Origin: Arthrobacter sp. TPD3018
GTDB taxonomy: Bacteria > Pseudomonadota > Alphaproteobacteria > Sphingomonadales > Sphingomonadaceae
Assembly: GCA_003075315.1 (NCBI GenBank)
Contig: QDFQ01000002.1
Coordinates: 210,821 to 274,820 of the forward strand
Length of the DNA: 64,000 nt
Direction of reading: 5' to 3'
The notes under the pieces were generated by a model that worked only from the letters and a program-made list of their open reading frames with translations, searched no databases and was not told the DNA's origin. This document shows positions 9,730 to 18,058 of this stretch, one piece after another; the stretch's first letter is position 1, and each line of letters begins with the position of its first letter. Both the position numbers and the translations under genes were made by a program.

Positions 9730-10968
9730 ATGATGGCGACCCTGATGCAGGCGGCGGCACATGCCGTCGATCCGTTCGATGTCAGCCGCGCGGAGCTGTA
9801 CCGCGACGACACCTGGCAGGCGCCCTTCGCGCAGTTGCGCAGCGAGGCGCCGGTCTATCGTTGCGAGCATAGCGACTACGGCCCCTATTGGTCCGTTTCG
9901 ACCTACAAGCCGATCGTCGAGGTCGAGTCGCTGCCCGACATCTATTCGTCCGAAGTCGGCGGCATCACGCTCGCCGATTTCATCCCCGAAAGCGACGTGC
10001 GCATGCCGATGTTCATCGCGCGCGATCGGCCGGTGCATACCGGGCAGCGGCGGACGGTGGCGCCCGCCTTCACGCCATCCGAAATGGTGCGGATGAGCGA
10101 CGACATCCGCCGCCGCACGGCCGAGATCCTCGACAGCCTGCCGTGGAACACGCGGTTCGACTGGGTCGATACCGTCTCGATCGAACTGACGACGCAGATG
10201 CTCGCCATCCTGTTCGACTTCCCGTGGGAGGACCGGCGCAAGCTCACCTTCTGGTCCGACTGGGCGGGCGATATCGAACTGGTGAAGAACGAGGAACTGC
10301 GCAAGCAGCGCCTGGGCTACATGTACGAATGCGGCGCCTACTTCCAAAATCTGTGGAATGCCAAGGTCGGCCAGCCGCAGACGCCTGACCTGATCAGCAT
10401 GATGATCCATTCGGACGCGATGAGCCACATGGATCATTTCGAATTTATTGGAAACCTGATCCTGCTGATCGTCGGTGGCAACGACACGACGCGCAACTCG
10501 ATGACCGCGCTCGCTTACGGCCTCGATCGCTTTCCCGACGAGCGGGCGAAGCTGGAGGCGGACCCGTCGCTGATCCCCAACACGACGCAGGAGATCATCC
10601 GCTGGCAGACGCCGCTCGCGCACATGCGCCGCACCGCGACGCGCGATACCGAGCTGATGGGGCAGACGATCCGCGAAGGCGACAAGCTGGCGCTGTGGTA
10701 TCTATCGGCCAACCGCGATGAGAGCGTGTTCGGCGCGGATGCCGACAAGATCGTGGTCGACCGGCCCAATGCGCGGCGCCACCTCGCCTTCGGCCATGGC
10801 ATCCACCGCTGCGTGGGCGCGCGGCTGGCCGAGTTGCAGATCGGCATCCTGATGGAGGAAATGGCGAAGCGGCGGATGCGGGTGAACGTCGTCGGCGAAC
10901 CGACGCGCGTCGCTGCCTGCTTCGTGCATGGCTACCGGCAGTTGCCGGTGGAAATCAGCCGGTATTGA
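9730..10968 (+). CDS. Cytochrome P450, CYP153-like
   Basis: 412 residues from the ATG at 9730. It or the next codon, also ATG, is favoured over a GTG at 9688 because GGGAGAG lies just upstream and the GTG sits inside the dyad. I-helix motif GGNDTTRN, K-helix/ERR-region IIRWQTPLAHMRR, and heme loop FGHGIHRCVGARL with proximal Cys near residue 361. From memory, several stretches (GPYWSVSTYKPIVEVE, LLIVGGNDTTRNSM, WQTPLAHMRRTA) match CYP153 alkane and alicyclic terminal hydroxylases closely. Soluble class I enzymes of this kind need a ferredoxin and ferredoxin reductase, neither of which is adjacent. The product would be a primary alcohol from a medium-chain hydrocarbon or a related substrate. 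Confidence 0.87.
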   Translation: MMATLMQAAAHAVDPFDVSRAELYRDDTWQAPFAQLRSEAPVYRCEHSDYGPYWSVSTYKPIVEVESLPDIYSSEVGGITLADFIPESDVRMPMFIARDRPVHTGQRRTVAPAFTPSEMVRMSDDIRRRTAEILDSLPWNTRFDWVDTVSIELTTQMLAILFDFPWEDRRKLTFWSDWAGDIELVKNEELRKQRLGYMYECGAYFQNLWNAKVGQPQTPDLISMMIHSDAMSHMDHFEFIGNLILLIVGGNDTTRNSMTALAYGLDRFPDERAKLEADPSLIPNTTQEIIRWQTPLAHMRRTATRDTELMGQTIREGDKLALWYLSANRDESVFGADADKIVVDRPNARRHLAFGHGIHRCVGARLAELQIGILMEEMAKRRMRVNVVGEPTRVAACFVHGYRQLPVEISRY

Positions 10969-10987
10969 GCGTCCCGTCCGGAATTTC

Positions 10988-11062
10988 GTCATTGCGAGCG
11001 TAGCGCGGCAATCCAGAGTCGCACCAAGACGCCCTGGATTGCCGCGCTTCGCTCGCAATGAC
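10988..11062. repeat. Intergenic palindromic repeat, family A
   Basis: 75-bp element bounded by GTCATTGCGAGCG and CGCTCGCAATGAC, with inner arms CCGCGCTTCGC-like and TGGATTGC/GCAATCCA. A second full copy lies inverted at 58219-58293, and a 17-bp half copy is at 48405-48421. It fills the gap between the convergent P450 gene and the small gene at 11089. Confidence 0.85.
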
Positions 11063-11088
11063 AAAGGAGGGATGCGCAGGGCCGTCCC

Positions 11089-11367
11089 TCAGTTCGGCTT
11101 CACCACCTCGACGCTCACCGGCGCCACGCCCGAACAGTCGCCCGCTTCCGCCTTGGCGACCGCAGCCGGCTTCTTGCGGCCCATCGTCCAGTTCGCCTGC
11201 ATCCGCACGCGCGGGTTGGGCGCACACCAGATTTCGCCGGTGTCGTTGATCGCGGTGACCCAGATGAGGTTGTGCTCCTGCCCGTAATCGATGACGGCAA
11301 AGGCGTAGCCGGCCCCCTTGTCGAGGACATGGACGGGAAGCGGCGGGTCGAGCTGCTGGAAGGACAT
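11089..11367 (-). CDS. Conserved hypothetical protein, small
   Basis: 92 residues from the ATG at 11367, which has AAAGG about 7 bp upstream; an in-frame ATG eight codons earlier lacks a site. No domain is recognised with certainty. The sequence is soluble, with a beta-rich look (VHVLDKGAGYAFAVIDYG, NLIWVTAINDTGEIWCAPNP) and a Lys/Ala-rich C-terminus containing one cysteine (GDCSGV). It is divergent from msrB across 110 bp, so the two may share a regulatory region. Confidence 0.65.
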   Translation of the reverse strand: MSFQQLDPPLPVHVLDKGAGYAFAVIDYGQEHNLIWVTAINDTGEIWCAPNPRVRMQANWTMGRKKPAAVAKAEAGDCSGVAPVSVEVVKPN

Positions 11368-11477
11368 GGAAATACCTTTCGGCCATGCCAAGCGCGCGAA
11401 TCGATCGCGAAGTTCCCACCTGGATCAATAGCATGAGTGGGGGTGAAACCGGCCGCATCCCGCCTTACATCACGATC

Positions 11478-11972
11478 ATGACCGATCAGCCCAGCCGCCG
11501 CTCGCTTCTCTCCCTCGCCGCCACCGGTGCCGTCGGCGCCGTTCTGTGGGGGTGCCGCAACGCACCCGCCGCCGCCGCGGAACGCTATCCGGTGGAAATG
11601 AGCGATGCGGCCTGGCGCAAGAAACTGGGCGATGCGGCGTGGACCGTGCTGCGGCACGAGGGCACCGAGCGGCCCTATTCCAGCCCGCTGAACGACGAAC
11701 ATCGCGCCGGCACCTTCGCGTGCAAGGGCTGCGCACAGCCGGTGTTCTCGTCGAAGACCAAGTTCGAAAGCGGCACCGGCTGGCCTAGCTTTTATGCGCC
11801 GCTGAAGGGTGCGGTCGGCACGCGCAGCGATCGATCGCTGATGATGGAGCGCGTCGAGGTGCATTGCAGCCGCTGCGGCGGGCATCTGGGACATGTGTTC
11901 GACGACGGGCCGAAGCCGACCGGCAAGCGCTATTGCATGAACGGCGTGGCGATGACGTTCCGGGCGGGGTGA
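11478..11972 (+). CDS. msrB: Peptide-methionine (R)-S-oxide reductase MsrB, exported
   Basis: 164 residues from the ATG at 11478. The N-terminus carries a twin-arginine type signal (SRRSLLSLAATGAVGAVL), so the enzyme should be exported folded. A WGC follows the hydrophobic core, so a Tat lipoprotein is possible, though Trp before the Gly is atypical for a lipobox. The MsrB core is complete: zinc-binding CKGC and CSRCGGHLGH pairs, the GTGWPSF motif, and catalytic Cys near residue 153 in RYCMNGVAMTF. It repairs methionine-R-sulfoxide in proteins. Most MsrB enzymes are cytoplasmic, so the export signal points to periplasmic repair. Confidence 0.93.
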   Translation: MTDQPSRRSLLSLAATGAVGAVLWGCRNAPAAAAERYPVEMSDAAWRKKLGDAAWTVLRHEGTERPYSSPLNDEHRAGTFACKGCAQPVFSSKTKFESGTGWPSFYAPLKGAVGTRSDRSLMMERVEVHCSRCGGHLGHVFDDGPKPTGKRYCMNGVAMTFRAG

Positions 11973-12021
11973 GGGCGGCCTGCCGTCCCTGCTTCGTGGG
12001 TTAGGAGGACGAGGACATTAC

Positions 12022-12101
12022 GTCATCCCAGCGAAGGCTGGGATCTTTCGCGGTTCTGTCGCGGGCTGTCATCGGGAGATCCCAGCCTTCGCTGGGATGA
12101 C
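12022..12101. repeat. Intergenic palindromic repeat, family B
   Basis: 80-bp element with arms GTCATCCCAGCGAAGGCTGG and CCAGCCTTCGCTGGGATGAC, an 18-20 bp near-perfect inverted repeat. It lies between the convergent msrB and CHAP genes. The rest of the 221-bp gap shows only a small GCCCGGG hairpin near 12138. Confidence 0.85.
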
Positions 12102-12193
12102 GGATGATTGGATACGCCCGGGTCAGGCGCTTCTGGCCCGGGCTTCGCCGGGAAGACGGTCGCTGTAACGGTCAGGTCCGTCGTAGGCCTAGA

Positions 12194-12751
12194 CTACTTC
12201 GCGGCGACCGGAACCACCGGCACGGCGGCGGCGGTGGCGATGATGCTGGTGTCCATGTCGACCGTCGGCGCGGCGGGCTCGTCATCCAGCGCCGGGGCGT
12301 GGCCCGAATAGATGAAGCCGTTGGTGGGATAGCTCGAGGTGCCGAGGCCGCCGGTCGGGCCGTACCACACCTTTACTTCGCTCCAGTCGCCGGCCGCCGA
12401 GACGTCGATCGCGCGGACGTTGCGCTCGATCGCGCCGGGGCGCGACCAATTGGCGTGGGTGAGCAGCACTTCGCGGTCGCTGACCACCCGCGACACCATC
12501 GCGACATGGCCGACGCGCATGCGGCGGGTGGACTGGAAGGCGAGGACCGCACCGACCTTCGGCGCATGGCCGCGTTCGTACTTGCCGGCGGCCTGGCTCC
12601 ACCAGGTGTTGGCGTTGCCGTGGATGTCGATGCCCGAGATTTCGCGGGCATACGGCGCGCACTGCCAGAACTGCGCCATGGCCGGGGTGGCCATCATCAG
12701 GCCGCACGATACCACCAGCGCAAAACGCGCTGCCAACGCCTTCAAAGTCAT
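12194..12751 (-). CDS. Secreted CHAP-domain protein (predicted peptidoglycan amidohydrolase)
   Basis: 185 residues. The signal peptide ends at about residue 26 (GLMMATPAMA). The CHAP (NlpC/P60-like) domain follows, with the predicted catalytic Cys31 in QCAPYAREIS and His82 in RVGHVAMVSRV; the GAVLAFQ stretch is also typical. Proteins of this type cleave peptide bonds in cell-wall peptides. The C-terminal tail is Ala/Val/Pro-rich and probably disordered. It has a single-gene layout: its start faces the 170-bp gap after the MFS gene, on the same strand. Confidence 0.87.
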   Translation of the reverse strand: MTLKALAARFALVVSCGLMMATPAMAQFWQCAPYAREISGIDIHGNANTWWSQAAGKYERGHAPKVGAVLAFQSTRRMRVGHVAMVSRVVSDREVLLTHANWSRPGAIERNVRAIDVSAAGDWSEVKVWYGPTGGLGTSSYPTNGFIYSGHAPALDDEPAAPTVDMDTSIIATAAAVPVVPVAAK

Positions 12752-12920
12752 TTGCTGACCCCCCGGTCAAAACCCGTTCGTCGAGGATGTCGCTACACAG
12801 GGGGTCGGCTTTCGCCAACAGGCGCGGGAACCATAAGCGCCCAACGGTGTTTGCGCGCCGACGAAGCGATGGGATGAGCGGTGAATCGCGATCCTGTCGC
12901 CACGCTGAACGGCGAAATGC

Positions 12921-14390
12921 TCAGGAATCAGCCAGTTTTGCTGCCCCAAGTCGCGCCAGCCGCGCCTCATGCTCGGCACGACCGAACGGAAAACGGGTGA
13001 AGACGAACGCCGCGCAGCCGGCGATCAGCAGATAGGTGACGCCGAAGGTCAGCGTCAGCCGATCGATCGTGTCGACCGGCACGGTGCCTGGCACCGCCTT
13101 TTCGGGGAAGCCGGCGATCGCTAGGATCACGCCCGCCAGGAAGATGCCGATGCCCGACGTGCATTTCTGGACGAAGAAGGATCCGGCGAAGAACACGCCT
13201 TCCGAGCGGCGACCGGTGCGCAGCTCCGAATCCTCGACGACGTCCGCCATCATCGACGCGCCCAGAATGAAGGCGCTGACGTTGCACGCGGTCGCGGCAG
13301 CGAAGAAGACGAGCAGGACCGGCAGCAGCGCGGGCTCCCCCACATCCGGCAGCACGTGGAGCAGGCGCAGCGCGTACGGCGCGACGTTGAGCGTCGCGCC
13401 GATCGCCACCGCGCCCGCCGCCGCCCGCGGCTTGCTCATGCGCTTGCCGATCCGCGGCGCGGCGACGAAGGCGACCAGCACACCGCCGAACAGCGCGACC
13501 GTCGCATAGACGAACACGACGCCCTGGAACCCCCACACATAGGTGTAGAGATAGGTCGACATCGCATAGCTGATGCCCTGCACCGTATAGGCGCACAGCC
13601 CCGCCAGCATCAGGATCGCGAAGGCGCGGTTCTTCACCGTGTCCGCCAGTTCGCGCAGATTCTCGCGGAACGTCTGCCGCTCGATCGGCGGGTTGGGCAG
13701 ATTGGGGATCTCCTTATGCGTACCCGCCGCCGAGGTCACGATCGCCGCCCCCATCAGCAGGGCACCCAGGATTGAATAGCCGATATAGCCCTGCCGGTTG
13801 AGCAGCCCGTTGGCATGCTCCGGCGTCGGCGCGAGGAAATAGAGATAGGCGGATACCAGCATGGTGAGCCCGCCCGCCCAGCCGAACAGATAGCGCCACG
13901 CCATGATCCGCGTCCGCTCGTCATAATCCGACGACAGTTCGGGCGTCAGCGCGACCGAGGGAACCTCATAGGCGCTGACCGCGGTGCGGACGAGGACGGC
14001 ACAGGCGAACAGCCAGCCGAGCGTCGCGCCCTGCCCCCAACCGCTCGGCGGGTTCCACAGCAGCACCCAGCCGACCATGATCGGCAGCGCGGAGCCGTAC
14101 ATCCACGGGTGGCGCCGTCCCCAGCGCGTGCGCGTACGATCGGACAGGAATCCTACGGCGGGGTCGACGAAGGCGTCGATCAGCAAGGCGACCATCACGA
14201 CAAGGCCGACGGTGGCGGAGGGCAGGCCGACGGCCTGGTTGTAGAAGAGCAGCAGGAACGTGCCGAAGCCCGCATCCTTCACGCCATAGGCCACCGCGCC
14301 GAAGGCGTAGCTACCCATCGCACCGCTTCCCAGGCGCCGTGCCGCCGGTACGGCCGCCGCCCCTGCTTTCGCTTCTGCCGCCGGTCGCAT
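12921..14390 (-). CDS. GPH-family (MelB-like) sugar:cation symporter, MFS fold
   Basis: 489 residues from the ATG at 14390, chosen for the AGGAG site 6 bp upstream; an upstream in-frame ATG lacks one. About twelve hydrophobic segments. The glycoside-pentoside-hexuronide family signature is seen in LLIDAFVDPAVGFLSDRTRTRWGRRHPWM, between helices 2 and 3. No glycosidase or sugar-catabolic gene is adjacent, so the substrate is unknown. The ATG lies 147 bp from the divergent acyl-CoA dehydrogenase gene. Confidence 0.88.
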   Translation of the reverse strand: MRPAAEAKAGAAAVPAARRLGSGAMGSYAFGAVAYGVKDAGFGTFLLLFYNQAVGLPSATVGLVVMVALLIDAFVDPAVGFLSDRTRTRWGRRHPWMYGSALPIMVGWVLLWNPPSGWGQGATLGWLFACAVLVRTAVSAYEVPSVALTPELSSDYDERTRIMAWRYLFGWAGGLTMLVSAYLYFLAPTPEHANGLLNRQGYIGYSILGALLMGAAIVTSAAGTHKEIPNLPNPPIERQTFRENLRELADTVKNRAFAILMLAGLCAYTVQGISYAMSTYLYTYVWGFQGVVFVYATVALFGGVLVAFVAAPRIGKRMSKPRAAAGAVAIGATLNVAPYALRLLHVLPDVGEPALLPVLLVFFAAATACNVSAFILGASMMADVVEDSELRTGRRSEGVFFAGSFFVQKCTSGIGIFLAGVILAIAGFPEKAVPGTVPVDTIDRLTLTFGVTYLLIAGCAAFVFTRFPFGRAEHEARLARLGAAKLADS

Positions 14391-14537
14391 GCAAGCTCCT
14401 GTTTTGTCGGGGATCATAGTCGCGCACCGGGGGCGGTCAATCACGCTTTCGAATTTCGGGTTTGCAGCCGCATCGTCCAGATCATAGGATAATCAGGTAG
14501 CAACCCGCCCGCATCTGGGCATCGCAGTGGATACGGC

Positions 14538-15683
14538 ATGGCCCTCGACCCCGAAACCTTCGACGCGCTGATCGACACCGTCCGTCGCTTCGTCGGCGAA
14601 CGACTGCGCCCCCTCGAGGCCGATGTGGAGGCCGCCGACGCCATCCCCGACGCGGTCGTCGCGGAGATGAAGGAGATGGGCCTGTTCGGCCTGTCGATCG
14701 CCGAGGACTATGGCGGCCTGGGCCTCGACATGGTCGAGGAATGCCGCGTCGCGATCGAGATGGGGCGGACGACGCCGGCCTTCCGATCGACCTTCGGCAC
14801 CAATGTCGGGATCGGCAGCCAGGGGCTGGTGATGGCGGGCACGCCCGAGCAGAAGGCCGAATGGCTGCCGCGCATTGCGAGCGGAGAGATCGTCACCAGC
14901 TTCGCGCTGACCGAACCCGATGTCGGCAGCGATTCCGGTAGCGTGAAGACGCGGGCCGTCCGAGATGGCGACGTCTACCGCCTGTCGGGCACCAAGCGCT
15001 ACATCACCAATGCCGACAAGGCGCAGCTGTTCACCGTGATGGCACGCACCGGCGACGAGAAGGGCGCGCGCGGCGTCTCCGCCTTTCTGGTGCCCAAGGA
15101 CCTGCCCGGCATCACCATCGGCGAACCCGAAAAGAAGATGGGGCAAAAAGGCGCGAAGGTCGCCGACGTGCATTTCGACGACGTGCCGGTGCCCGTCGCC
15201 AATCGTCTGGGCGCGGAGGGCGAAGGCTTCAAGATCGCGATGCGCGTGCTGGATCGCGGCCGGCTGCACATCAGCGCGGTCTGCGTCGGCGTCGCCGAAC
15301 GGCTGATCGCCGACAGCGTCGCTTATGCCACCGGTCGCCAGCAGTTCGGCAAGGCGATCGCAGAACACCAGCTGATCCAGGGCATGATCGCCGACATGAA
15401 GACCGAGGCGCTCGTCGCCCGTGCGATGGTGCTGGAAACGGCCGCGAAGAAGGACGGCGGCGAGGACGTCGTGCTGGAAAGCGCGGCGGCCAAATATTTC
15501 GCCAGCGAGATGGTGGGACGCGTCGCCGACAAGGCGGTGCAGGTCTATGGCGGCGCCGGCTATATCGCCGATTACGGCATCGAACGCCTGTACCGCGACG
15601 TCCGCCTGTTCCGCATCTACGAAGGCACCAGCCAGATCCAGCAGGTCATCATCGCGCGCGAAACGATGAAGCGGGGCGGATGA
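14538..15683 (+). CDS. Acyl-CoA dehydrogenase
   Basis: 381 residues, normal for the family. Recognisable parts are the N-terminal helical domain (GLFGLSIAEDYGGLGLDM), FAD/substrate segment SFALTEPDVGSDSGSVKTRA, KRYITNADKAQLFTVMART, and the C-terminal QVYGGAGYIADYGIERLYRDVRLFRIYEGTS block that bears the catalytic and FAD contacts. It oxidises an acyl-CoA to the 2-enoyl-CoA in the cytoplasm. With the SDR downstream it could be part of fatty or branched acid breakdown; chain-length specificity cannot be read. Confidence 0.94.
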   Translation: MALDPETFDALIDTVRRFVGERLRPLEADVEAADAIPDAVVAEMKEMGLFGLSIAEDYGGLGLDMVEECRVAIEMGRTTPAFRSTFGTNVGIGSQGLVMAGTPEQKAEWLPRIASGEIVTSFALTEPDVGSDSGSVKTRAVRDGDVYRLSGTKRYITNADKAQLFTVMARTGDEKGARGVSAFLVPKDLPGITIGEPEKKMGQKGAKVADVHFDDVPVPVANRLGAEGEGFKIAMRVLDRGRLHISAVCVGVAERLIADSVAYATGRQQFGKAIAEHQLIQGMIADMKTEALVARAMVLETAAKKDGGEDVVLESAAAKYFASEMVGRVADKAVQVYGGAGYIADYGIERLYRDVRLFRIYEGTSQIQQVIIARETMKRGG

Positions 15684-15704
15684 CGACTGCCACTCACCCC
15701 ATGC

Positions 15705-15797
15705 GTCATCCCCGCGCAGGCGGGGATCCAGACCCGCAGGTCCGTCGATAGAAACGCGCCGTCACCCAGTCTGGATTCCCGCCTTCGCGGGAATGAC
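15705..15797. repeat. Intergenic palindromic repeat, family C
   Basis: 93-bp element from GTCATCCCCGC to GCGGGAATGAC, with arms CAGGCGGGGATCCAGA and TCTGGATTCCCGCCTTCG. Related copies lie at 28660-28753 and 38736-38829. It sits between two genes in the same orientation. Confidence 0.8.
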
Positions 15798-15850
15798 GGC
15801 GGGGACGGAACACCGATCACGCCTACTCCACAATCTTTAGGGGAGCATCC

Positions 15851-16639
15851 ATGGACACCACCAACCTCTTCCGCCTCGACGGCAAGGTCGCGCTCGTCAC
15901 CGGCGGCAGCCGCGGCATCGGCAAGATGATCGCCGCCGGCTTCATCGCCCAGGGCGCGAAGGTCTATATCTCCAGCCGCAAGGCGCCGGCCTGCGACGAT
16001 ACCGCTGCCGAACTCGGCCCCAATTGCATCCCCCTGCCGTGCGACGTCAGCACCGTCGCCGGCTGCAAGGCGCTCGCCGAGCAACTCGCCGCGCATGAGG
16101 ACAAGCTCGACATCCTCGTCAACAACGCGGGCGCCGCCTGGGGCGTGCCGTTCGAGGAGTTCCCGGAAAGCGGCTGGGACAAGGTGATGGACCTCAACGT
16201 CAAATCGCCCTTCTTCCTGACGCAGGCGCTGCATGGTCTGCTCAAGGCCGCCGGCACGGCGGGCCGCCCGGCCAAGGTCATCAACATCACCTCGATCGAC
16301 GGCCAGCGCCTCAACCCGTGGGAGACGTACAGCTACCACGCCTCCAAATCGGCACTGATCTACCTGACGAAGCGCATGGCCGCGCGGTTGGTGCGCGACC
16401 ACGTCAACGTCACCTCGATCGCGCCGGGCGCCTTCGCCAGCGACATGAACAAGGCCGCCCGCGACCATGGCGAAGACGTCGCGCAAGGCATTCCCGCCGG
16501 CCGCATCGGCACCGATGAGGATATGGCCGGCACCGCCATCTACCTCGCATCGCGCGCAGGCGATTATGTGATCGGCGAGACGATCACGGTCGATGGTGGC
16601 CTGGTCCACGCCGCGTTGGGCACCAGCATCGACGCATAA
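15851..16639 (+). CDS. Short-chain dehydrogenase/reductase
   Basis: 262 residues; the start is supported by an AGGGGAG site 5 bp upstream. Rossmann nucleotide-binding motif TGGSRGIG near residue 18, NNAGAAWG, and the catalytic Ser (NITSIDG) with Tyr/Lys in YSYHASKSALIY. It resembles RhlG/FabG-like reductases (PFEEFPESGWDKVMDLNVKSPFFLTQAL). NADP-dependent oxidation or reduction of a hydroxy or keto acyl compound is likely; the substrate is unknown. Confidence 0.92.
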   Translation: MDTTNLFRLDGKVALVTGGSRGIGKMIAAGFIAQGAKVYISSRKAPACDDTAAELGPNCIPLPCDVSTVAGCKALAEQLAAHEDKLDILVNNAGAAWGVPFEEFPESGWDKVMDLNVKSPFFLTQALHGLLKAAGTAGRPAKVINITSIDGQRLNPWETYSYHASKSALIYLTKRMAARLVRDHVNVTSIAPGAFASDMNKAARDHGEDVAQGIPAGRIGTDEDMAGTAIYLASRAGDYVIGETITVDGGLVHAALGTSIDA

Positions 16640-16650
16640 CGATGCGGCCT

Positions 16651-16696
16651 GGCGGGCCGGGAGCGGGCGAGGCCCCTCCCGGCTCGCCGGCCCGCC
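16651..16696. terminator. Bidirectional stem-loop between convergent genes
   Basis: GGCGGGCCGG (16651-16660) pairs perfectly with CCGGCCCGCC (16687-16696), and further G/C pairing extends inward. It occupies the whole gap between the SDR gene and the minus-strand gene at 16697. No U-tract is present. Confidence 0.55.
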
Positions 16697-17968
16697 TCAC
16701 CCCGCCACGGCGACCGCTGCCATTTCAGCAGGGGGCGGCGCATCGGGCAGCGCCTCGACACCGGGCAGGTCCCAGCGATCCATGGTGATCGCCGAACAGG
16801 CATAGGTCGCCTTGTTGCGGAAGGTCGCCGGCTTCATCGCCGCGGCCAAGGCCGGCTGCGATCCGGCCAGCGCCTTCTGCGCGTCATCGGCATGGCGGAC
16901 ATAGGCGATGCCAGAGGTCGACACGCCGAGCGCCGACTTGCTGTCGACGACCGGGATGAAGTCGCCCAGATAGGCCACATCGCCCGCCTCGACATGGAAG
17001 GTCGGCGCGCCGAAGCAGTTGGTCGTCGTCGCCATCTTGGTGATGACCGCGGTCGAGGCAATGACATAGTCGCCCGGCGTCACGCGCAGCACCTGCACCT
17101 CATAGGGCGCCTTGCGATCGGCACTGCCGACGGCGAGATCGTAGACGGTCTTGTCGCCCGTCTTCTTCCAATCCTTGGGGCGATAGACGAGGTCCCGCCC
17201 CTTCGTGTCATACCGCGTCAGCTGCACGAAGCCGGACCGGCCCGCGCTCGCCGCGTTCGGGCGGCGAAAGGCGACGACCACTGCCGCCTCGCCGGGCGCC
17301 AGGACGAAGGGCGCGGCAGCATCCACCTTCTTGCCCAGGAACAGCGCACCAGGCGCGCTCAGCGGCGCATCGACGCGCGCAACCAGATCGTCGGGCTGCG
17401 TAAAGGTCGTGCGTTCGATGATCGTGCCGTCGACGGTCTGCGCGCCGACGATGCCGTTGAAATAGGCGTCGCGCTCCGCGTCGGTCATCGCACCGACCCG
17501 CGCGGCATTCTCCTTCGACACCTCGACCACCCGCCAGCCGTCGATCAGCAGGCAATTGCGGCGGTTGGCGCGGCGCTGCTGCCCCTCGGCGATCGCACCG
17601 GCGATCAGGCCGCCCAGCCCGCCGCCGATCCCCGCGGCGATCGGCGACATCAGCGCCGGGTTGTAATAATAGGGAATCGACCCCGACGGCGTCCGCGACC
17701 CGCGTGCGATCAGGCGACAGCGCTGCCAGGCCGCATCATATTGCGCGCGCGTTGCACCGGGCCGATTGTAGAAATGGCTGTCCTTCAGGTCGCGCGCCGC
17801 ATCCTTGGCGATCTCTTCGGGCGTATCGCGTGGATCGGCGGCCGGCGTCTGCGCCACGGCGGGCGGCTTGGTGCCGCCATAGGTCATCGGCAGCGTCGCC
17901 TGCGCATAGGCCATATGCGTCGTGCCGCACGCCGCGAGCAGGCTCGCAGCCACCATCATCCTCTTCAT
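16697..17968 (-). CDS. Exported hypothetical protein with glycine-zipper segment
   Basis: 423 residues. The N-terminus is a signal peptide (MKRMMVAASLLAACGTTHMAYAQA). Cleavage after AYA or lipidation at Cys14 (SLLAAC) are both possible. Around residues 110-130 there is a glycine-zipper-like membrane-inserting stretch (IAAGIGGGLGGLIAGAIAEG). The remaining C-terminal 290 residues look beta-rich and hold repeated aromatic and Val-rich segments. I recognise no named domain. Similar large glycine-zipper proteins occur in sphingomonads as uncharacterised envelope proteins. Its 3' end shares a stem-loop with the SDR gene; maeB lies 90 bp upstream on the same strand. Confidence 0.75.
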   Translation of the reverse strand: MKRMMVAASLLAACGTTHMAYAQATLPMTYGGTKPPAVAQTPAADPRDTPEEIAKDAARDLKDSHFYNRPGATRAQYDAAWQRCRLIARGSRTPSGSIPYYYNPALMSPIAAGIGGGLGGLIAGAIAEGQQRRANRRNCLLIDGWRVVEVSKENAARVGAMTDAERDAYFNGIVGAQTVDGTIIERTTFTQPDDLVARVDAPLSAPGALFLGKKVDAAAPFVLAPGEAAVVVAFRRPNAASAGRSGFVQLTRYDTKGRDLVYRPKDWKKTGDKTVYDLAVGSADRKAPYEVQVLRVTPGDYVIASTAVITKMATTTNCFGAPTFHVEAGDVAYLGDFIPVVDSKSALGVSTSGIAYVRHADDAQKALAGSQPALAAAMKPATFRNKATYACSAITMDRWDLPGVEALPDAPPPAEMAAVAVAG

Positions 17969-18012
17969 ACATCCCCCCCGGAACTGGTTCCGAAGCGGAT
18001 CATACGCAGGCC

Positions 18013-18051
18013 GGGACCGGCGGCAAGACGCTTTTCCGCGCCGCCGGTCCC
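18013..18051 (-). terminator. Stem-loop downstream of maeB
   Basis: A perfect 12-bp stem, GGGACCGGCGGC (18013-18024) with GCCGCCGGTCCC (18040-18051), and a 15-base loop. It lies just after the malic enzyme stop codon on the minus strand. No U-tract follows, so it is a terminator-like or stabilising structure. Confidence 0.6.
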
Positions 18052-18058
18052 TGCCCGG

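Noticed and set aside
12826..12856. GGAAC with GTT about 17 bases later, resembling an EcfG stress promoter
   Set aside because: It faces no gene on the plus strand for more than 1.6 kb, and the -10 is imperfect.
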